Shown here one piece after another: positions 60,108 to 64,000 of a stretch of 64,000 bases of DNA. Origin of the DNA: Palsa-744 sp036498265 (lineage in GTDB: Bacteria > Actinomycetota > Thermoleophilia > Solirubrobacterales > Solirubrobacteraceae); NCBI GenBank assembly GCA_036498265.1, contig DASYFT010000010.1, positions 6,017 through 70,016 on the forward strand. Reading direction: 5' to 3'. How positions within the stretch are numbered: the stretch's first letter is position 1; each line of letters starts with the position of its first letter. Below the pieces are notes generated by a model. That model searched no databases. It had not been told where the DNA came from and saw nothing but the letters and a program-made list of their open reading frames with translations. The position numbers and the translations under genes were made by a program.

Positions 60108-61403
60108 TCATGAGGCGAGCTCCGCCAGGTCCTCGACGAAGCGCGGATAGGAAACGGCCGCGGAGTCCATGCCGACGACCTCGACGCCCTCGCGCGACGC
60201 GAGCCCGGCGACGGCGCCGACCATCGCCAGGCGATGGTCCCCGCGGGCGTCGATGGTTCCCCCGCGAAGGCCACCTGTGCCGGTGACGGTGAAGCCGTCC
60301 TCGCTGGCCTCGATCTCGGCGCCGATGCCGCGCAGGCCCTCGACGACGCCGGCGATCCTGTCCGACTCCTTTACGCGCAGCTCCTGCGCGCCCCGCACGA
60401 CCGTCTCGCCTTCGGCGAAGCAGCCGAGCAGCGCGACGAGCGGAAGCTCGTCGATCGCGAGCGGCACCTCATCGGCTTCCACGACCGTGCCCTCGAGCGC
60501 GCCGTGGGCGACGTCGAGGTCGCTGACAGGCTCGGCGGAGGAGAGCTCGCCGCTCTCATCCTCCAGATCGCCGAGCACGATCCCCTGCATGCGCCGCAGG
60601 ATCCGCAGGAACCCCGAGCGCGTCCAGTTGACGCCGACGTCGCGGATCAGCAGCCGCGAGCCGGGAACGAGGACGCCGGCGGCGACGAGGAAGGCGGCGG
60701 AGCTGGCGTCGCCGGGGACGCTCACGGAGTGGAGCAGCAGCTCGTCGGCGTTGACCACGGTGACGTGCCTGCCGTGACGGTGGATCGAGACACCGGCGCG
60801 CAGGAGCATGCGCTCGGTGTGGTCGCGGCTGCGCGCGGGCTCGCCGACCGTCGTGGCGCCGTCGGCGGCGAGGGCGGCGAGCAGGATGCAGGACTTGACC
60901 TGGGCGCTCGCCACCTCGAGCTCCCAGGAGATCGCACGCAGGCGCGCGCCGCGGACGACCAGCGGTGGGAAGCGCCCGCCGGTGGCCTCGAGCTCGGCGC
61001 CCATCTGGCGCAGCGGCTCCGCGACCCGGTCGACGGGCCGCCGGCGGATCGACTCGTCGCCGTCGAGCGTGAACGAGCGTCCCTCCTGGGCGGCGAGCCA
61101 GCCCGGCAGCAGCCGCAGCAGCGTGCCCGCGTTGCCGACGTCGATCGGCCCGTCGGGCTCGTGTGCCTCGCGCATCCCGCAGCCGCGCACGACGACGTCC
61201 TCGCCGTGCACCTCGACGAGGGCCCCGAGCGCGCGGACGGCGTCCAGCGTGGAGTCGGTGTCGGCGGCGTGCAGGTAGCGCTCGACGCGCACGGGCTCTG
61301 ACGCCATCGCGCCGAGGAGCGCGGCGCGATGCGAGATCGACTTGTCGGCGGGCGCCCGCAGCTCGCCCGAGAGCGCGCCGCCGGGCTCGAAGCGCATGTT
61401 CAT
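60108..61403 (-). CDS. aroA: EPSP synthase
   Basis: The 431-aa enzyme joins shikimate-3-P and PEP, the sixth shikimate step. It has APADKSISHRAALLGAMA, DVGNAGTLLRLLPGWLA (the PEP/glyphosate loop), SAQVKSCILLAALAADG, the acidic LAIDELPLVALLGCFAEGETVV and the RVKESDRIAG motif. It follows tyrA by 10 nt and precedes cmk by 1 nt. Confidence 0.96.
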   Translation of the reverse strand: MNMRFEPGGALSGELRAPADKSISHRAALLGAMASEPVRVERYLHAADTDSTLDAVRALGALVEVHGEDVVVRGCGMREAHEPDGPIDVGNAGTLLRLLPGWLAAQEGRSFTLDGDESIRRRPVDRVAEPLRQMGAELEATGGRFPPLVVRGARLRAISWELEVASAQVKSCILLAALAADGATTVGEPARSRDHTERMLLRAGVSIHRHGRHVTVVNADELLLHSVSVPGDASSAAFLVAAGVLVPGSRLLIRDVGVNWTRSGFLRILRRMQGIVLGDLEDESGELSSAEPVSDLDVAHGALEGTVVEADEVPLAIDELPLVALLGCFAEGETVVRGAQELRVKESDRIAGVVEGLRGIGAEIEASEDGFTVTGTGGLRGGTIDARGDHRLAMVGAVAGLASREGVEVVGMDSAAVSYPRFVEDLAELAS

Positions 61404-61413
61404 GGTCCCTCCA

Positions 61414-62502
61414 TCATGCCCGGGCCACGGGGAACCCGAGGCCGGCGATCAGCCGCTCCGCGCGCCCGGCCGGATCGTCGCCGGCTATCCACAGCGCGAC
61501 GACCCCCTGGCGGTTGTCATCGGAGGGCGAGAGCGCCATATCGAGGATGTTCACCCCGTCGCCGCCGAGCGCCAGCGCGATCTCGGCGATGACGCCGGGG
61601 CGGTTGGGCACCGAGGCGCGCAGCTCGTGGATCGGCTGGCCCTCTGCGCCCCCGACGAGACCCGCACCGAGGAGCTCCTGGCGATCGGCGCGCGCCCGGT
61701 CGTTCCAGGCCGCGACGGCATCGGCGTCGCCGGCGGCGAGTGCCGCTCGCACGTCGGCGAGCCGCTCTGAGAGCTCGTCGATGGATGCCGTGAGGGCATC
61801 GCGGTTGGACATGTAGATGTCGGTCCAGACGGCGCTGCTGGCCCCGGCGACCCGGGTGGCGTCGCGGAAGCTCGGGCCGACTGCCGGAAGGCGCTTCGAT
61901 GCCTCGCCGCCGAGCACGCCGGCGGCCTGGCTGACCAGCAGGTTGGCCATGACGTGAGGCATGTGGGAGACGCGCGCCATCAGGCGGTCGTGCGTGTCCG
62001 CGTCGATCGCCGTGGGCTGCGCGCCGAAGCTGGCGAGCAGCCGGTGCAGGCGCTCGTAGAGCACGCCGGCCGTGCTGCCGGCCGCTGGCGTCAGGTACCA
62101 GACGGCCCCCTCGAAGAGGTCCTCGCGCGCGTGCTCGACGCCGGAGGTCTCGGCGCCGGCGAGCGGATGCCCGCCGACGAAGCGCTCATCCGCGCCGGCG
62201 GCGGCGAGCGCCCGCTTGGTGGAGCCGACGTCGCTCACCACGCAGCCCTGCGGGGCGGCGGCGAGCGCCAGGCCCACGGTCTCGGGGAGCGCCCCTACGG
62301 GGGCCGCGGCGAAGACGATGTCGGCGTCCGCGACGGCGCCGGCGACGTCCTGCGCCGCCTCGTCGATCGCGCCGAGCTCGAGCGCGCGTGAGAGAACCGC
62401 CCGATCGGGGTCACAGCCGCTGACGTGCGCGTTCGCGCGCCCCCGCGCCGCCAGGCCGATCGAGCCGCCGATCAGCCCGACGCCGAGCACCGCAACCTTC
62501 AA
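61414..62502 (-). CDS. tyrA: Prephenate dehydrogenase with ACT domain
   Basis: The 362-aa protein has an NAD-binding Rossmann start (VAVLGVGLIGGSIGLAARG), the catalytic His in FVGGHPLAGAETSG, SHMPHVMANLL, and a C-terminal ACT domain (ASVPNRPGVIAEIALALGGDGVNILDMAL) that probably binds tyrosine for feedback. It makes 4-hydroxyphenylpyruvate. The start appears to be TTG 62502; no better in-frame start gives the full NAD motif. Confidence 0.94.
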   Translation of the reverse strand: MKVAVLGVGLIGGSIGLAARGRANAHVSGCDPDRAVLSRALELGAIDEAAQDVAGAVADADIVFAAAPVGALPETVGLALAAAPQGCVVSDVGSTKRALAAAGADERFVGGHPLAGAETSGVEHAREDLFEGAVWYLTPAAGSTAGVLYERLHRLLASFGAQPTAIDADTHDRLMARVSHMPHVMANLLVSQAAGVLGGEASKRLPAVGPSFRDATRVAGASSAVWTDIYMSNRDALTASIDELSERLADVRAALAAGDADAVAAWNDRARADRQELLGAGLVGGAEGQPIHELRASVPNRPGVIAEIALALGGDGVNILDMALSPSDDNRQGVVALWIAGDDPAGRAERLIAGLGFPVARA

Positions 62503-62536
62503 GTGCCCGGCCCCGGGACCGTCGATCGGCGACCCA

Positions 62537-63574
62537 TCAGACGGCGCTGAGCGCCTTGCCCGCCAGCGCGGCGACCTGCTCGACCGAGCTCACGTAGTCC
62601 GCGAACCCGTCCGCGTGGAGCGCCTGGGGGCCGTCGCAGACGGCCTCCTCGGGGCAGGGGTGCGTCTCGACGATGATCCCGTCGGCGCCGGCGGCGGCCG
62701 CGGCGAGCGACATCGGCAGCACCAGTTCACGCCGGCCGGCGGCGTGGCTGGGGTCGACGATCACGGGCAGGTGCGAGAGTTCCTTGAGGATCGGCACCGC
62801 CATCAGGTCGAGAGTCACGCGCCTGTGGTCTGTCTCGAACGTGCGGATGCCGCGCTCGCAGAGCATCACGTTGGGGTTGCCTTCCTTGAGTATGTACTCG
62901 GCGGCCATGAGCAGCTCGTCGAGCGGGGCGGACAGCCCCCGCTTGAGCAGCGCCGGGCGGCCGGAGCGGCCGATCTCCGCCAGCAACGTGTAGTTCTGCA
63001 TGTTGCGGGCGCCGATCTGGATCACGTCGGCGACCTCCAGCACGGCGTCGAGATCGCGGACATCCATCAGCTCGGTGACGATCGGCAGGCCGGTCTCCTC
63101 CTTCGCCTCGGCCAGCATCCTCAGGCCCTCCTGGCCGAGCCCCTGGAAGGCGTAGGGGGAGGTGCGCGGCTTGTAGGCGCCGCCGCGGAACAGCGTGCCG
63201 CCGGCGTCGCGCACGATCCGCGCCGTCTGCAGCGTCTGCTCGCGCGATTCGACCGTGCAGGGGCCGGCGATCATCGCGAAGTGCTCGCCCCCGACCTTGC
63301 GCCCCTCGATGTCGAGCACGCTTCGCTCGCCGTGCGTTATCTGGATCGAGGCGAGCTTGTAGGGCTTGAGGATCGGCACGACACGATCCACGCCGGGCTG
63401 GCCCTCGAGGCCGAGGCTCTCGACGCTGGCATCCTGCTCGACGTCGCCGATCGCCCCGATGACGGTCACGCGCGCGCCGGTGCTGCGATGCGCCCGCGCG
63501 CCGGCTCGCTCGATCTTGGCGACGACGGCCTCCACCTCCTCCTCGGTGGCCGTCTCTCTCATCACGATCATCAT
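62537..63574 (-). CDS. aroF: 3-deoxy-7-phosphoheptulonate (DAHP) synthase, type I-beta
   Basis: The 345-aa enzyme starts the shikimate pathway from PEP and erythrose-4-P. It has the N-terminal ferredoxin-like regulatory domain (~1-70, MMIVMRETATEEEVEAVVAKI) and the barrel motifs FAMIAGPCTVESREQTL, GGTLFRGGAYKPRTSPYAFQGLG, NMQNYTLL, LLKRGLSAPLDE, LCERGIRTFE and VIVDPSHAAGRRELV. The N-terminal domain usually binds Tyr or Phe for feedback. ATG 63574 is preferred over the TTG just before it; AAGG lies 8 nt upstream. A 245-nt leader with a candidate attenuator precedes it. Confidence 0.95.
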   Translation of the reverse strand: MMIVMRETATEEEVEAVVAKIERAGARAHRSTGARVTVIGAIGDVEQDASVESLGLEGQPGVDRVVPILKPYKLASIQITHGERSVLDIEGRKVGGEHFAMIAGPCTVESREQTLQTARIVRDAGGTLFRGGAYKPRTSPYAFQGLGQEGLRMLAEAKEETGLPIVTELMDVRDLDAVLEVADVIQIGARNMQNYTLLAEIGRSGRPALLKRGLSAPLDELLMAAEYILKEGNPNVMLCERGIRTFETDHRRVTLDLMAVPILKELSHLPVIVDPSHAAGRRELVLPMSLAAAAAGADGIIVETHPCPEEAVCDGPQALHADGFADYVSSVEQVAALAGKALSAV

Positions 63575-63618
63575 CAACTCATCCTTTCACTGACGCCTGG
63601 GCATGTTAGAGGTGCTGC

Positions 63619-63635
63619 GCTCACCGTCGGTGAGC
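63619..63635 (-). promoter_or_regulatory. Hairpin in aroF leader (late)
   Basis: GCTCACC and GGTGAGC form a perfect 7-bp stem with a 3-nt loop, 45 nt before the aroF start. No T-run follows, so termination would have to be non-classical. It may be the late structure of an attenuation switch. Confidence 0.4.
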
Positions 63636-63702
63636 CGTGGGGCGGTCGCGATGTGCGCCCGCGTCTGCGGCGCTCGGTCCGCGTGGGACCCGGTGCGGCG
63701 GC

Positions 63703-63723
63703 GGCCCGCTCACGAGACGGGCC
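63703..63723 (-). promoter_or_regulatory. Hairpin in aroF leader (middle)
   Basis: GGCCCG (63703-63708) and CGGGCC (63718-63723) pair with a 9-nt loop, 13 nt after the leader-peptide stop. It is placed where attenuator hairpins usually lie. Confidence 0.4.
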
Positions 63724-63732
63724 AGGCCGGAG

Positions 63733-63754
63733 CGCCTAGATAAATCGCCAGGCG
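63733..63754 (-). promoter_or_regulatory. Hairpin overlapping the Trp-Arg-Phe codons of the leader
   Basis: CGCCT (63733-63737) and AGGCG (63750-63754) can pair across a 12-nt loop holding the last leader codons and the TAG. A ribosome stalled at the Trp or Phe codon would block this stem, as in classical attenuation. Only 5 bp long; inferred. Confidence 0.35.
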
Positions 63755-63819
63755 TAGAAGGACGACCGTGCGGCGGGCGCCGGATAGCTGGGTGCGTATG
63801 CGTCAGCCGTTGCGTGCAT
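63736..63819 (-). CDS. Candidate aromatic leader peptide (27 aa) upstream of aroF
   Basis: A 28-codon frame (ATG 63819 to TAG 63736) encodes a peptide with six aromatic residues in 27: Tyr8, Tyr12, Phe21, Tyr22, Trp24 and Phe26. Four of them fall in the last seven residues (FYAWRFI). It lies between a plausible promoter and hairpins, 160 nt before aroF, the first enzyme of aromatic synthesis. This is the layout of a ribosome-mediated attenuator. The ribosome-binding site is poor, but the predicted start site is close to the ATG, so the mRNA may be almost leaderless. The function is inferred. Confidence 0.5.
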   Translation of the reverse strand: MHATADAYAPSYPAPAARSSFYAWRFI

Positions 63820-63833
63820 CGTCGTCTCGACGC

Positions 63834-63862
63834 TTTGTAGCAGACAATCGGCTCGCAGTCGA
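63834..63862 (-). promoter_or_regulatory. Candidate aroF promoter
   Basis: On the minus strand TCGACT (63862-63857), a 17-nt spacer and TACAAA (63839-63834) match sigma70 boxes at 4/6 each. The start site would be 5-8 nt before the leader-peptide ATG. Confidence 0.4.
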
Positions 63863-63929
63863 GGGGAGACAATCCCGCTGGGTGATCCGAACGGCGCGCG
63901 GTGCAGCCGGTCTCAGCGCGCGGTGACGC

Positions 63930-64000
63930 TCAACGGGCCGCCGCGGGCTGGAGCACCTCGGCGAGGGAGATGCCCATGGCGCGGAGCCGCTCTGCGACGG
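63930..64000 (-). CDS. 3' end of an unidentified gene
   Basis: The minus strand reads VAERLRAMGISLAEVLQPAAAR and stops at TGA 63932-63930. Only this 22-residue C-terminus is in the window, so the family cannot be named. The helical, Ala/Leu/Arg-rich end would suit many proteins. A gene at this place upstream of aroF is often another amino-acid gene or a regulator. Confidence 0.45.
   Translation of the reverse strand, partial: VAERLRAMGISLAEVLQPAAAR

Larger units (their letters stand above)
63578..63929. other. 352-bp stretch upstream of aroF
   Basis: Apart from the candidate promoter, 27-aa leader frame and hairpins listed separately, I see no gene or repeat in this stretch. The bases 63863-63929 show nothing recognisable. 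Confidence 0.5.

Overview
This 64-kb window is a stretch of bacterial chromosome with very high GC content, frequent GTG and TTG starts and many 4-base start/stop overlaps. The gene content (WhiG-type sigma factor, SepIVA-like coiled-coil protein beside a YceD-family gene and rpmF, EF-G2-like GTPase, MocR regulator, zinc-binding L28 and L32) points to a deep-branching actinobacterium. Thermoleophilia (Solirubrobacterales-like) is my best guess, inferred from gene order and style rather than from any rRNA marker. I see no rRNA, tRNA, CRISPR array, transposase, prophage or plasmid function, and no classical terminator with a T-run.

Layout. (1) 1-10.6 kb: a truncated EF-G-like gene diverges from a fluoride riboswitch, short leader ORF and crcB unit. 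Then come a WhiG/FliA sigma factor, XerC/D recombinase, alpha/beta hydrolase, a coupled ilvD/unknown/unknown/thiD/thioesterase run, two gene-poor stretches around an 88-aa lineage-type small protein, a SnoaL-like gene and yraN. (2) 10.6-28.2 kb, all minus strand: a large housekeeping block, in transcription order rsmD-coaD-sepIVA-like-acyl-CoA ligase-yceD-rpmF-plsX-acpP-rnc-smc-ftsY-nfeD-SPFH-ffh-rpsP-khpA-rimM-trmD-rplS-lepB-rnhB. It combines ribosome maturation, protein export (SRP, FtsY, signal peptidase), chromosome organisation and lipid synthesis. (3) 28.3-36.1 kb: recG, a FakA-like kinase, rpmB and a riboflavin operon (ribD-ribE-ribBA-ribH) with GTGA couplings. (4) 36.1-42.7 kb: a surface-glycan island of two polytopic GT-C-like glycosyltransferases divergent from a GT2 transferase, a methyltransferase and a flippase. 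(5) 42.7-58.1 kb: rpe, a zinc-ribbon gene, rsmB, a divergent MocR/flavin-binding pair, fmt, def, two tandem secreted EXORDIUM-like/PKD proteins, priA, metK and der. (6) 58.2-64 kb: an ester-cyclase-like gene, a broken methyltransferase, and the aromatic pathway aroF-tyrA-aroA with cmk. aroF is preceded by a candidate attenuator leader peptide rich in Tyr, Phe and Trp.

Most genes are standard housekeeping genes. The most interesting items are the aromatic leader peptide before aroF, the riboswitch plus GTGA-coupled leader ORF of crcB, an RNase III with two metal ligands replaced, the tandem secreted HExxE proteins that share a lineage-type C-terminal module and an AT-rich internal patch, and the strong promoter with a structured leader and anti-SD repeats before the 88-aa gene.
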